This document shows positions 1 through 5,267 of a DNA stretch of 5,267 nucleotides, in pieces. The stretch spans positions 1 through 5,267 of the forward strand of contig JASHRB010000051.1 of NCBI GenBank assembly GCA_030037575.1. Reading direction: 5' to 3'. The DNA is from Candidatus Sulfotelmatobacter sp. (GTDB lineage: Bacteria; Acidobacteriota; Terriglobia; Terriglobales; Acidobacteriaceae). Within the stretch, counting starts at the first letter, position 1. Each line of letters opens with the position of its first letter. Below the pieces are notes generated by a model. That model did not search any database. It was not told where the DNA came from and was given only the letters and a program-made list of their open reading frames with translations. The position numbers and the translations under genes are program-made.

Positions 1-100
1 CGCTCCGCTGGCCGTCCTGCCGGCGAAAATGGAGCTGGCCGACGCCCAGCGGTGTGTGGATGCGATGCTGCAGTTGATCGAACAGCGGCGGCGTGCGTGA
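1..100 (+). CDS. 3' end of an unidentified gene (partial)
   Basis: An open frame enters from the left edge (first whole codon at base 2) and stops at TGA 98-100. It gives a 32-residue tail, starting APLAVLPAKMELADA and ending in IEQRRRA. The tail looks like a C-terminal amphipathic helix finishing in arginines, a common end for a soluble enzyme. It lies in the same frame as the kinase gene that follows, with 42 bases between this stop and the next start, so the two are probably co-transcribed. Position ahead of heptose genes makes a lipopolysaccharide or sugar-metabolism enzyme plausible, but the fragment carries no diagnostic motif and I do not recognise the family. That it is coding rests on same-strand gene spacing and sensible composition only. 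Confidence 0.55.
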   Translation, partial: APLAVLPAKMELADAQRCVDAMLQLIEQRRRA

Positions 101-142
101 GAGAATGCCGGATGCGAACGGCTGTGGTTGTTTCGAAAGTCG

Positions 143-1177
143 ATGAGCAAACATCTCAAAGAAATTGAGCGGCTGCGGAAGATTATCGCGGCATTTCCCA
201 AAGTCACCATCACGGTGCTCGGCGACCTGGTGGCCGACGAATTCGTGTACGGCGAAATTTCGCGAGTGTCGCGCGAGGCTCCGGTGCTGATTTTGAAGCA
301 TCGCGAAAGAACGGTGGTGCCGGGGGGCGGCGCCAATGCGGTCAACAATTTGGCGGACCTGGGAGTGAATGTTCTGCCCGTGGGCGCCGTCGGAGATGAC
401 GAGCCCGGACGCTCGCTGGTCAAGGCGTTCCGGCATAAGCACATCCCGGTGAGCGGGGTGCTGAAGGACAAAAGTTATACAACCGTGACCAAGACGCGCA
501 TTCTCGCGGGCATGACCCACAACACGCGGCAGCAGGTGGTGCGTGTGGACCGCGAGCCCGACAGCGCTCCGAGCCGGCACTTGACGCGGGAGCTGTTTTT
601 GGCGGCCAGAGAATACCTGCGCGCTTCCGATGCACTGCTGGTTTCCGATTACGGATACGGTTCGGCGGGCCCGGCGCTGGTGAATGCGCTGCGCGAGAAA
701 GGGCGGAGGCGAAGCGTGCCGCTCATTCTCGATTCGCGGTATCGCTTACTGGAGTATTCGGGAGCGACGGCGGCGACTCCGAACGAGCCCGAAGTGGAGG
801 CGGCGCTGGGAGTGCGGATCGGACAGGATTGGGACAAAGTCGTGGACGCCGGCCGGCGGGTCATGCAGCGCATGGATCTGCAGTCGCTCGTGATCACACG
901 CGGCCGCGATGGCATGGTGGCCTTCGATCAAAAACATGCGCCGGTGGACATCCCGATTTTTGGCTCGGACCAGGTGGCTGATGTGACCGGCGCGGGGGAT
1001 ACGGTGATTGCGGCCTTCAGCGCGGCGTTGGCGGCTGGAGCCACGACCGAAGAGGCGGCGCAACTGGCGAACTATGCGGGCGGAATCGTGGTGATGAAGC
1101 GCGGCACGGCCACGGCCTCGGCGGAGGAACTATTGCGGGCGATTGGCCAGGCGCCGCCGGCCACGCGGCCGCATTGA
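143..1177 (+). CDS. rfaE1: D-glycero-beta-D-manno-heptose-7-phosphate kinase (HldE domain I type, PfkB family)
   Basis: This cytoplasmic sugar kinase would phosphorylate D-glycero-D-manno-heptose 7-phosphate at C1 using ATP, giving the 1,7-bisphosphate on the way to ADP-heptose for lipopolysaccharide. With the ATG at 143 the protein has 344 residues, a normal length for a stand-alone HldE kinase domain. The N-terminal substrate region has [11 protein letters not shown] (27-37), followed by SRVSREAP. A glycine-rich PfkB site, [15 protein letters not shown], starts at residue 60. SDYGYG (168-173) and TPNEPE (212-217) match the conserved SDYGKG and TPN segments of the RfaE1 family. The C-terminal PfkB signature DVTGAGD (280-286) ends in the catalytic-base aspartate D286. 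The ATG at 143 has GAAAG only three bases upstream. An in-frame TTG at 128 would add five residues but has no better ribosome site, so I prefer 143. The ADP-heptose step is encoded by the next gene, which supports the heptose assignment over other PfkB sugar kinases. Confidence 0.9.
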   Translation: MSKHLKEIERLRKIIAAFPKVTITVLGDLVADEFVYGEISRVSREAPVLILKHRERTVVPGGGANAVNNLADLGVNVLPVGAVGDDEPGRSLVKAFRHKHIPVSGVLKDKSYTTVTKTRILAGMTHNTRQQVVRVDREPDSAPSRHLTRELFLAAREYLRASDALLVSDYGYGSAGPALVNALREKGRRRSVPLILDSRYRLLEYSGATAATPNEPEVEAALGVRIGQDWDKVVDAGRRVMQRMDLQSLVITRGRDGMVAFDQKHAPVDIPIFGSDQVADVTGAGDTVIAAFSAALAAGATTEEAAQLANYAGGIVVMKRGTATASAEELLRAIGQAPPATRPH

Positions 1178-1233
1178 AGTCGAAGACCACGGCGGCCCCG
1201 AGGATACAGCGACAAGCGCGATCTTGGTTGATT

Positions 1234-1237
1234 AGGA
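1234..1237 (+). promoter_or_regulatory. Ribosome-binding site deciding the rfaE2 start
   Basis: AGGA lies five bases before the ATG at 1243. The alternative ATG at 1237 overlaps this motif, and the longer in-frame TTG at 1174, which touches the rfaE1 stop, has no purine-rich stretch ahead of it. The 1243 start also gives a protein of the usual family length. Confidence 0.5.
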
Positions 1238-1242
1238 TGCGG

Positions 1243-1728
1243 ATGAGCGGGGAAAAAAATCTGGACAGAGCGGAATTGCGACGGCGCGTGGAACAATGGC
1301 GCCGGGCGGGCGAGGGCGTGGTGCTGGCTAACGGGAATTTTGATTTGCTGCACGTCGGGCATGTGCGTTATTTGCGTGCAGCCAAGGAATTGGGCGGGAA
1401 ATTAATCGTAGCCATCAATTCCGATGAGTCGGTGCGGGCGTTGAAAGGCGCAGGACGTCCGCTGATGCCGGAGAACGAGCGCGCGGAAATTGTGGCGGCC
1501 CTGGCGGACGTGGATGCGGTGGTTATTTTCCCAGAGCTCGACGTGCGGGCGCTGATTGGCGAGATCCGTCCCGATATTCAGGCGAAGGGTACGGATTATA
1601 CGGTCGATACGGTTCCTGAGCGCGATGTGGTGCTCGAGTATGGCGGCCGCGTGGCCATTGTAGGCGACGCCAAAAATCATTCCACGAGTGAGCTTATCCG
1701 GACCCGGCTTCAACCGAGGGACCCGTGA
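1243..1728 (+). CDS. rfaE2: D-glycero-beta-D-manno-heptose 1-phosphate adenylyltransferase (HldE domain II type)
   Basis: This enzyme joins heptose 1-phosphate to the AMP part of ATP, releasing pyrophosphate and producing ADP-D-glycero-D-manno-heptose in the cytoplasm. From ATG 1243 it has 161 residues, typical of the separate RfaE2 protein. The cytidylyltransferase-fold nucleotide site is clear: [14 protein letters not shown] from residue 31, with HVGH at 37-40 as the HxGH motif. Then come [22 protein letters not shown] (59-80), a hallmark of the family, VDAVVIF (90-96), the substrate-side KGTDYT (115-120) and the C-terminal HSTSELI (146-152). The first motif has Asn where many family members have Cys (GCFD), which is not a catalytic position. 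A 65-base gap separates it from rfaE1, and its stop overlaps the next gene by four bases. In many proteobacteria the kinase and this domain are one HldE polypeptide; here they are two genes. An upstream in-frame extension to TTG 1174 is open but looks untranslated. Confidence 0.92.
   Translation: MSGEKNLDRAELRRRVEQWRRAGEGVVLANGNFDLLHVGHVRYLRAAKELGGKLIVAINSDESVRALKGAGRPLMPENERAEIVAALADVDAVVIFPELDVRALIGEIRPDIQAKGTDYTVDTVPERDVVLEYGGRVAIVGDAKNHSTSELIRTRLQPRDP
1716..1720 (+). promoter_or_regulatory. Ribosome-binding site for the GTG-started waaC
   Basis: GAGGG inside the last codons of rfaE2 lies four bases before the GTG at 1725. The start and the rfaE2 stop share GTGA (1725-1728), so ribosomes finishing rfaE2 can restart on the heptosyltransferase. 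This supports the GTG start, because the first internal ATG (residue 33) lies inside the conserved N-terminal motif. Confidence 0.65.
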
Positions 1729-2900
1729 GTTCTGTGCCGAAGGAATTTTCGCAGTCGGACCCACCTGCAATTTGGACGCCAGGAAAGAGCCCCCGATTGT
1801 TAATCGTGCGGCTCAGCGCGATGGGCGACGTGATTCATACCTTGTCCGCGGTTCATGCTTTGCGGCGGGCTTGGCCCCAGGCGCACATTGGATGGCTGAT
1901 TGAAGAGCGCTGGGCCGAACTGCTGTGCTCGCCGGGAGCGGCGCGCCGCGGGCCGCGGTCGGCCCTGCGGCCGCTGGTCGATGAAGTTCACAGTGTAGGG
2001 TTGAAAGCCTGGGGCAAGTCTCTTTTTTCCATTGCGACCCTGCAACCCGCCGCCACGGTTTGGAATGATGTGCGCAGCGCACGGTATCAGGTCGCGGTCG
2101 ATCTCCAGGGAGCGATTCGGTCGGCGGTGCTGGCCAGGTGGTCGGGAGCGGGCGTGATCTATGGAGCCGCACAACCACGGGAAGCACCGGCGAGTTTGTG
2201 GTACACGCGGAAGATCATAACGCAGGGCACGCACGTCATCGAGCAGAACTTATCCCTGGCCCGTGCGGTCATCGAAAACCTAAGCGGTGGCCGCTTCGGC
2301 AAGCATTTCTCGGCCAGCGCTGTGGCCGTCGATCTTCCGCGCGATCCCCAAGCCGGAGTGCCCATCGAGCAACGGCTGGCGGCATTGAAGCTGAGCGAAT
2401 TTGCCATTCTGAATCCGGGTGCGGGTTGGGGAGCGAAGCGGTGGCCGGCGGAGCGCTATGGGGCGGTTGCCTGCGGCTTGGCGCGGCGTGGGCTGCGATC
2501 CATCATTAATTATGGTCCCGGCGAGGAATCGTTGGCGCGTGAGGTGGAAGGCGCAAGCGGCGGAAGCGCGGCGATGATGCGTTGCTCGATCACGGAATTG
2601 ATTGCCCTGACCCGCCGGGCAAGGTTGTTGGTGGCGGGAGATACGGGACCGCTGCATCTGGCCGCGGCCTTGGGAATTCCGGTGGTTGCGATTTATGGGC
2701 CGACCGATCCGGCACGCAACGGACCTTTTGCCACGCACAGCGTGGTGCTGCGCAGCTCAGAAAGTCTGACTTCCCATGCGCGGCGAGACGCGGCGGATTA
2801 TGGAATGCTGGGAATTGGGAGCGAAGCTGTGGTGGCGGCGGCGGAGAAGCTGCTCCTGGCCGCGCCGGGCGGAAGCAGGGCACCGCAACTCAAGGGCTAA
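1725..2900 (+). CDS. waaC: ADP-heptose:LPS heptosyltransferase, GT9 family, probable heptosyltransferase I
   Basis: This peripheral inner-membrane glycosyltransferase would move heptose from ADP-heptose onto Kdo-lipid A, adding the first inner-core heptose. It has 391 residues, somewhat longer than E. coli WaaC (about 320). About 23 residues precede the first beta strand, [20 protein letters not shown] (24-43), whose D35 corresponds to the catalytic Asp of WaaC. The run [14 protein letters not shown] (125-138), the PRE at 151-153 and HVIEQN (170-175) are the segments that make WaaC more likely than WaaF. The C-terminal Rossmann half begins at [13 protein letters not shown] (229-241), with K238 as the phosphate-contacting lysine. 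It continues through [15 protein letters not shown] (305-319) and [13 protein letters not shown] (323-335), the ADP-heptose pocket. A loop of about 25 residues near 68-92 accounts for part of the extra length. The last residues before TAA run into an inverted repeat, so the extreme C-terminus may be unusual. Family is firm; heptosyltransferase I versus II is inference. Confidence 0.88.
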   Translation: MSSVPKEFSQSDPPAIWTPGKSPRLLIVRLSAMGDVIHTLSAVHALRRAWPQAHIGWLIEERWAELLCSPGAARRGPRSALRPLVDEVHSVGLKAWGKSLFSIATLQPAATVWNDVRSARYQVAVDLQGAIRSAVLARWSGAGVIYGAAQPREAPASLWYTRKIITQGTHVIEQNLSLARAVIENLSGGRFGKHFSASAVAVDLPRDPQAGVPIEQRLAALKLSEFAILNPGAGWGAKRWPAERYGAVACGLARRGLRSIINYGPGEESLAREVEGASGGSAAMMRCSITELIALTRRARLLVAGDTGPLHLAAALGIPVVAIYGPTDPARNGPFATHSVVLRSSESLTSHARRDAADYGMLGIGSEAVVAAAEKLLLAAPGGSRAPQLKG

Positions 2901-2912
2901 AGCCCGCTTAAG
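2889..2912 (+). repeat. Inverted repeat over the waaC stop codon
   Basis: GGGCT (2894-2898) and AGCCC (2901-2905) form a perfect short stem around the core GGGCTAAAGCCC. Outer arms CTCAAG and CTTAAG extend the symmetry if a two-base bulge (GC, 2906-2907) is allowed. The waaC stop TAA (2898-2900) lies in the core. I recall GGCTAAAGCC-type palindromes as scattered intergenic repeats in acidobacterial and similar genomes; only one copy is in this window, so repeat-family membership is unproven. There is no T-tract after it, so it is not a standard terminator. Confidence 0.4.
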
Positions 2913-2917
2913 ACCGC

Positions 2918-2925
2918 GAGAGGGA
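2918..2925 (+). promoter_or_regulatory. Strong ribosome-binding site ahead of the 15-codon ORF
   Basis: GAGAGGGA lies six bases before the ATG at 2932, the best-placed ribosome site in the 2901-2982 gap. The methyltransferase start at 2983 has only AGG two bases away, which is too close to work well. Confidence 0.5.
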
Positions 2926-2931
2926 CGCCGA

Positions 2932-2979
2932 ATGGAAGAGCCGCTCTTCCACCGGTTGCGGTCCCGCCCAAACCGCTAG
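2932..2979 (+). CDS. 15-codon ORF in frame with the methyltransferase, closed by an amber codon
   Basis: ATG 2932 opens MEEPLFHRLRSRPNR and ends at TAG 2977-2979. A single codon (GCG) then precedes the methyltransferase ATG at 2983, in the same frame. A good ribosome site precedes the short ORF and a poor one precedes the methyltransferase. Three readings fit: a translated leader whose termination feeds re-initiation at 2983; an N-terminal extension of the methyltransferase broken by a recent nonsense change or a base error; or chance. The peptide is arginine-rich and matches nothing I know. A hairpin covers its first codons. That it is translated is inferred only from the ribosome site and spacing. 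Confidence 0.35.
   Translation: MEEPLFHRLRSRPNR
2933..2951 (+). other. Perfect 8-bp hairpin at the start of the short ORF
   Basis: TGGAAGAG (2933-2940), loop CCG (2941-2943) and CTCTTCCA (2944-2951) form an uninterrupted stem. It begins one base into the ATG at 2932, so in RNA it would hide the start codon while leaving the ribosome site just outside. No run of T follows, which argues against an intrinsic terminator. It could moderate translation or mark an mRNA end downstream of waaC. Confidence 0.45.
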
Positions 2980-2982
2980 GCG

Positions 2983-3540
2983 ATGAATACCTGGGAAAAA
3001 ATCGCGCGGCGCATTCGCGTGCCGCTGGGATTCGCGCTGGTGGTGCTGTATTTCTGGCTGGCGCGGCCGAGCTGGCGGTCTGTGGCCTGGGGTTTGATTG
3101 GAATATTCCCGGGGCTTTTGATTCGCGCCCTGGCCTCGGGCCATGTGCGCAAGAATGAGGCGCTGGCGACGTCGGGACCGTATGCCCACACGCGCAATCC
3201 CTTGTATTTGGGATCGCTGGTAACCGCCGTTGGGTTTGCGGTTGCGGCGCGGAGTTGGTGGGTGGGCGGGGCGCTGGCGGTCATCTTCCTTGCCGTTTAT
3301 GTTCCCGTGATCCGCTACGAAGAAACATTCCTGCGCGAGAAGTTTCCGCAGTTCGAGGAGTATGCGCGGCGGGTGCCGAGAGTGTGGCCGCGATGCAGGG
3401 GGCCATGGGGAAGCGAGGACGATTCGCCATCGGGGTTTTCGTGGGCGCTCTATTTGAAGCATCGCGAATACAATGCGCTGATCGGGGCGGCGGCGATATG
3501 GGCGGGGTTGATCGTGAAACTGACGGCATTCCGAGTCTAG
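2983..3540 (+). CDS. Membrane-embedded methyltransferase of the isoprenylcysteine carboxyl methyltransferase (ICMT/PEMT-like) superfamily
   Basis: A 185-residue polytopic membrane protein that probably uses S-adenosylmethionine to methylate a lipid or lipid-linked group in the inner membrane; the substrate cannot be read from sequence. Hydrophobic spans lie at about 14-27, 34-50, 74-89, 93-110 and 162-181. The superfamily signature is visible as GPYAHTRNPLYLG (65-77), where the common RHPxYxG has Asn for His. A second conserved block runs from EETFLREKF (113-121) through EEYARRVPR (125-133) and lines the cofactor and substrate pocket in ICMT relatives. A polar linker (about 134-158, SEDDSPSG) leads to a final helix. 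The ATG at 2983 fits the family start, but its AGG is only two bases away, so it may be translated by coupling to the short ORF upstream. It follows the heptosyltransferase on the same strand by 82 bases and is likely in the same transcript, although it is not a recognised core-LPS enzyme. True isoprenylcysteine substrates are not expected in bacteria, so the family name should not be taken as the reaction. Confidence 0.82.
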   Translation: MNTWEKIARRIRVPLGFALVVLYFWLARPSWRSVAWGLIGIFPGLLIRALASGHVRKNEALATSGPYAHTRNPLYLGSLVTAVGFAVAARSWWVGGALAVIFLAVYVPVIRYEETFLREKFPQFEEYARRVPRVWPRCRGPWGSEDDSPSGFSWALYLKHREYNALIGAAAIWAGLIVKLTAFRV

Positions 3541-3596
3541 GCGGGCCCTTTTACTCGGCCAGTCTGCGCCTCAACCCCGGGCAGTCCGCAGAGACG

Positions 3597-3620
3597 GGCG
3601 GCAAACTCCGCCTTTCGTTT
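3597..3620 (+). terminator. Possible intrinsic terminator of the plus-strand cluster
   Basis: GGCGG (3597-3601) and CCGCC (3608-3612) form a GC stem around a six-base loop, followed directly by TTTCGTTT (3613-3620). It lies 56 bases after the methyltransferase stop. The stem is only five pairs and the T-run is interrupted, so it would be a modest terminator. A competing pairing, GCAAAC (3601-3606) with GTTTGC (3617-3622), uses some of the same bases. Confidence 0.35.
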
Positions 3621-3880
3621 GCACTGCTGACCGGAGGTCCTCCCCGGGGGCATGGTCATGGTTCGCGCACTTGTTCGGCTCTTCCAAGTGGCGCCGTGGA
3701 TCGATGCGGTTGCGCTGGCCAATGCTGTCGCCGCGCCCCAGGCAGACGCCGCAAACTCTCCACGACCGACGCGCAACTCCAGCATGCGTTGAAGGCCCAC
3801 CAACTGGATGAACTGAAATCCAGAATTCCAGCCGGGAGTGCGGCGCGCAAATGCCGGATGCCAGCAGGCGACCGAATGGG

Positions 3881-3899
3881 TCGGACAATCGTCCGATTG
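3881..3899 (-). terminator. Hairpin just past the TPR gene, terminator-like without a U-run
   Basis: TCGGAC (3881-3886) pairs with GTCCGA (3891-3896) around AATC. An overlapping alternative pairs CAATCG (3886-3891) with CGATTG (3894-3899). The nearest base of the structure is about 14 bases past the TPR stop on the minus strand, where a 3'-end stem is expected. The bases after it on that strand (CCCATTCGG) lack a T-run, so it may only stabilise a message end or slow polymerase. Confidence 0.3.
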
Positions 3900-3913
3900 C
3901 CCTTCCGCTGGGA

Positions 3914-5267
3914 TCACTTCTGCGCCACAAGCTGCCTTGCACGGGTGAGTTCCGGGCGCGTGGAATTGGATTTGTCGCAGACCTTCAGCAGCAGTGCATA
4001 GTACTGGTTTGCGGCGTTCTGCTTACCGGCGGCTTCGGCGGCGCGGGCGGCGCCGTAGAGGCCATCGAAGCGGTTGGGATTGAACTTCAGGTCGGTCTGG
4101 TACTCGGCGAGCGATGGTTGCGGGCGGTTCGCCTCGAGCAGGATGTCGGCCATCATTTCGCGCGCGGGCACGCCTTCAGGCTCCTCGCCGGTTGAATCTT
4201 CCTGGTCGGCGATGGGGCGGAACGCTTCGACCGCGTCATCGTATTTGCCTTCCGCGAAGAAAAGCCAGGCTTCCGCCTCTTGGCGATCGGTCTCGGTGGC
4301 TTCGGCAAACAGCGGCTCCTGGCTGCTTACCAGCTTCTGATGGATGCCCTCGATTTCCGCGATGTCTTTGCGGACATCATCCGGCTTGTGCAGATGGGCC
4401 GAGCCGATGGCGCGGGCCCAGTAGATTTCGGCCTCTTCCGCCGTGCCGGCAACTTCCATCGGAGGCAGGCTGGCGGCGCCCGTCCAATCGTGCATTTCAA
4501 TGGGGTAGAGCGCGCTCAGGTGGGCAAACGTGGCCATATGCGGATCGTAGCCTTTGCCGTACATGTCATCTTTTTTATCCGGCATCGCGCGAATTTCCTC
4601 GATCAGCGCTTTGGCGTCGGCGTCGCGGCCGCTTTGCATGTAGGCGTAGAAGAGAAAATCCATGGCGTGAAACTGGTGGCCTTCGCCTCCCATGCCCATG
4701 GCAGCGGTTTTGCGCGAGGCGGCAATGGAAGCGAGGTTGGAGTTGATGTCATCTTGCCAGAGGCCGACGCGAGCGAAAATGTGCGAGGGCATGTGCAGCG
4801 CGTGCGGAGAAGCAGGAGCGATTTGCGCGTAGCGGCGAGCGGCGGGCAGTCCGAGCTCGGCAAGCTGCGGGGTGTCGTAGGCGTGGATCAGATAGTGCGC
4901 CACACCCGGGTGATCGGGTTCGAGCGCAAATAGTTTTTCGAGAATTGCAGCCGCCTGTTTGCGATTGGCGAAGGTCGTGTCGTCTTGCGGGGCGGAAGCG
5001 AGCAGCGAGAGGGCGTAGAACACCGCCGCTTCGTGATCGTCTGGGTAGCTTTCGTAAACCTTCTGCATCGCATCGCAGTAGGCTTTGGCGCGGGCTTCGT
5101 GGTCCAGTTTTTTCGAGTTTCCGTAAAACGCCGCAATCGCGGCGATGTACGCCTGCTCGCGGGAAGTCGTAGGGCCGCCGTTGTCCTTGGCTAACAGGAC
5201 ATCCTCTTCGCCCTCCTGTATCACCTGGGCGTCGGGCTGGTTCCAGAGTTGGTGCCATCGGCTCATG
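3914..5267 (-). CDS. Tetratricopeptide-repeat protein of unknown function, N-terminus cut by the window edge
   Basis: The frame is open from the right edge and stops at TGA (3916-3914), giving at least 450 residues. An ATG falls at 5266-5264, but MSRWHQLWNQP looks internal: relatives I recall have a similar MSxYHPLW stretch well inside the protein, after an N-terminal TPR region. No signal peptide can therefore be judged. The visible part is almost all paired helices. Helical repeats cover about 36-115, with the histidine-rich HPGVAHYLIHAYD (119-131) and HALHMPSHIFARVGLW (155-170), the strongest conserved block of this family. QFHAMDFLFYAYMQSGRDADA (198-218) is a further TPR-like pair, and C-terminal TPR-like helices occupy about 332-354 and 369-430. 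TPR solenoids usually bind partner proteins; no catalytic domain is evident. It runs convergent to the lipopolysaccharide cluster and is probably unrelated to it. Coding status is firm and function unknown. Confidence 0.85.
   Translation of the reverse strand, partial: MSRWHQLWNQPDAQVIQEGEEDVLLAKDNGGPTTSREQAYIAAIAAFYGNSKKLDHEARAKAYCDAMQKVYESYPDDHEAAVFYALSLLASAPQDDTTFANRKQAAAILEKLFALEPDHPGVAHYLIHAYDTPQLAELGLPAARRYAQIAPASPHALHMPSHIFARVGLWQDDINSNLASIAASRKTAAMGMGGEGHQFHAMDFLFYAYMQSGRDADAKALIEEIRAMPDKKDDMYGKGYDPHMATFAHLSALYPIEMHDWTGAASLPPMEVAGTAEEAEIYWARAIGSAHLHKPDDVRKDIAEIEGIHQKLVSSQEPLFAEATETDRQEAEAWLFFAEGKYDDAVEAFRPIADQEDSTGEEPEGVPAREMMADILLEANRPQPSLAEYQTDLKFNPNRFDGLYGAARAAEAAGKQNAANQYYALLLKVCDKSNSTRPELTRARQLVAQK

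Larger units (their letters stand above)
3541..3913. other. 373-base intergenic region between convergent genes, no confident gene
   Basis: The methyltransferase stops at 3540 on plus and the TPR gene stops at 3914 on minus. The stretch between is rich in short inverted repeats: TCTGCG/CGCAGA at 3563-3568 and 3587-3592, GGCGG/CCGCC at 3597-3612, GGAGGTCCTCC at 3633-3643, and TCGGAC/GTCCGA at 3881-3896. Open frames cross it on both strands, but their translations are rich in Arg, Cys, Ser and Thr and show no motif I recognise. The best bounded one is minus 3917-3537 (126 codons, GTG start). No tRNA-like, rRNA-like or CRISPR-like pattern is visible. It may be a shared 3' untranslated and terminator zone, or a decayed gene. 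Confidence 0.5.

Noticed and set aside
1174..1242. N-terminal extension of rfaE2 to a TTG that overlaps the rfaE1 stop, suggesting TTGA-type coupling.
   Set aside because: There is no ribosome site before the TTG, the added residues are basic and unlike the family, and the ATG at 1243 gives the normal length with AGGA upstream. Noted in the split-HldE finding as a possible relic only.
1249..1260. GGGG followed by seven A right after the rfaE2 start, a possible slippage site.
   Set aside because: The frame downstream is intact and matches the family throughout, and no alternative frame yields a sensible product. A single A-run at this position is not evidence of programmed frameshifting.
2017..2030. 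CTCTTTTTTCC within waaC, looking like a terminator T-run.
   Set aside because: It lies inside a conserved reading frame (KSLFSI) and no GC stem precedes it closely.
3255..4001. A 248-codon plus-strand ORF running from inside the methyltransferase across the gap into the antisense of the TPR gene.
   Set aside because: It overlaps two well-supported genes in other frames, its translation is Gly/Arg/Cys-rich without motifs, and it has no ribosome site. It is a high-GC frame artefact.
4280..4933. Long plus-strand ORFs (for example 217 codons) opposite the TPR gene.
   Set aside because: They are antisense shadows of a frame with clear TPR helices and conserved motifs; their translations show no domain.
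3914..5267. Treating the ATG at 5266-5264 as the real start of the TPR gene.
   Set aside because: It is one base from the window edge with no upstream sequence to judge, and the following WHQLW stretch resembles an internal segment of related proteins. The gene is better called partial.

Overview
The window is GC-rich (roughly 60-65% by eye) and reads like a piece of a Gram-negative bacterial chromosome. The style of the heptosyltransferase and of the histidine-rich TPR protein suggests an acidobacterium (Acidobacteriota, Terriglobia-like). That placement comes from remembered family resemblance, not from a marker gene.

Plus strand, positions 1 to about 3540: a compact cluster for inner-core lipopolysaccharide. 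It opens with the last 32 codons of an unidentified gene. Next comes a PfkB-family heptose-7-phosphate kinase (rfaE1, the HldE kinase half), then a separate heptose-1-phosphate adenylyltransferase (rfaE2, the HldE nucleotidyltransferase half). A GT9 heptosyltransferase of the WaaC type follows, overlapping rfaE2 by four bases (GTGA). Together the three genes would phosphorylate D-glycero-D-manno-heptose 7-phosphate, activate it to an ADP-sugar and transfer heptose to the Kdo-lipid A core. The GmhB phosphatase, GmhA isomerase and HldD epimerase that complete the route are not in the window. After an 82-base gap lies an integral-membrane methyltransferase of the isoprenylcysteine carboxyl methyltransferase (ICMT/PEMT-like) superfamily. 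The gap holds an inverted repeat over the waaC stop codon, a strong ribosome-binding site and a 15-codon ORF in frame with the methyltransferase but closed by an amber codon.

Positions 3541-3913: a 373-base stretch between convergent genes with no confident gene. It contains several hairpins that could end transcription from either side, and one weak 126-codon minus-strand ORF that fits almost exactly between the two flanking stop codons.

Minus strand, 5267 to 3914: most of a large tetratricopeptide-repeat protein of unknown function, cut at its N-terminus by the window edge.

I see no mobile element, CRISPR array, tRNA, rRNA or evident novel system. The points most worth a second look are the 2889-2982 junction ahead of the methyltransferase and the unexplained 3541-3913 interval.
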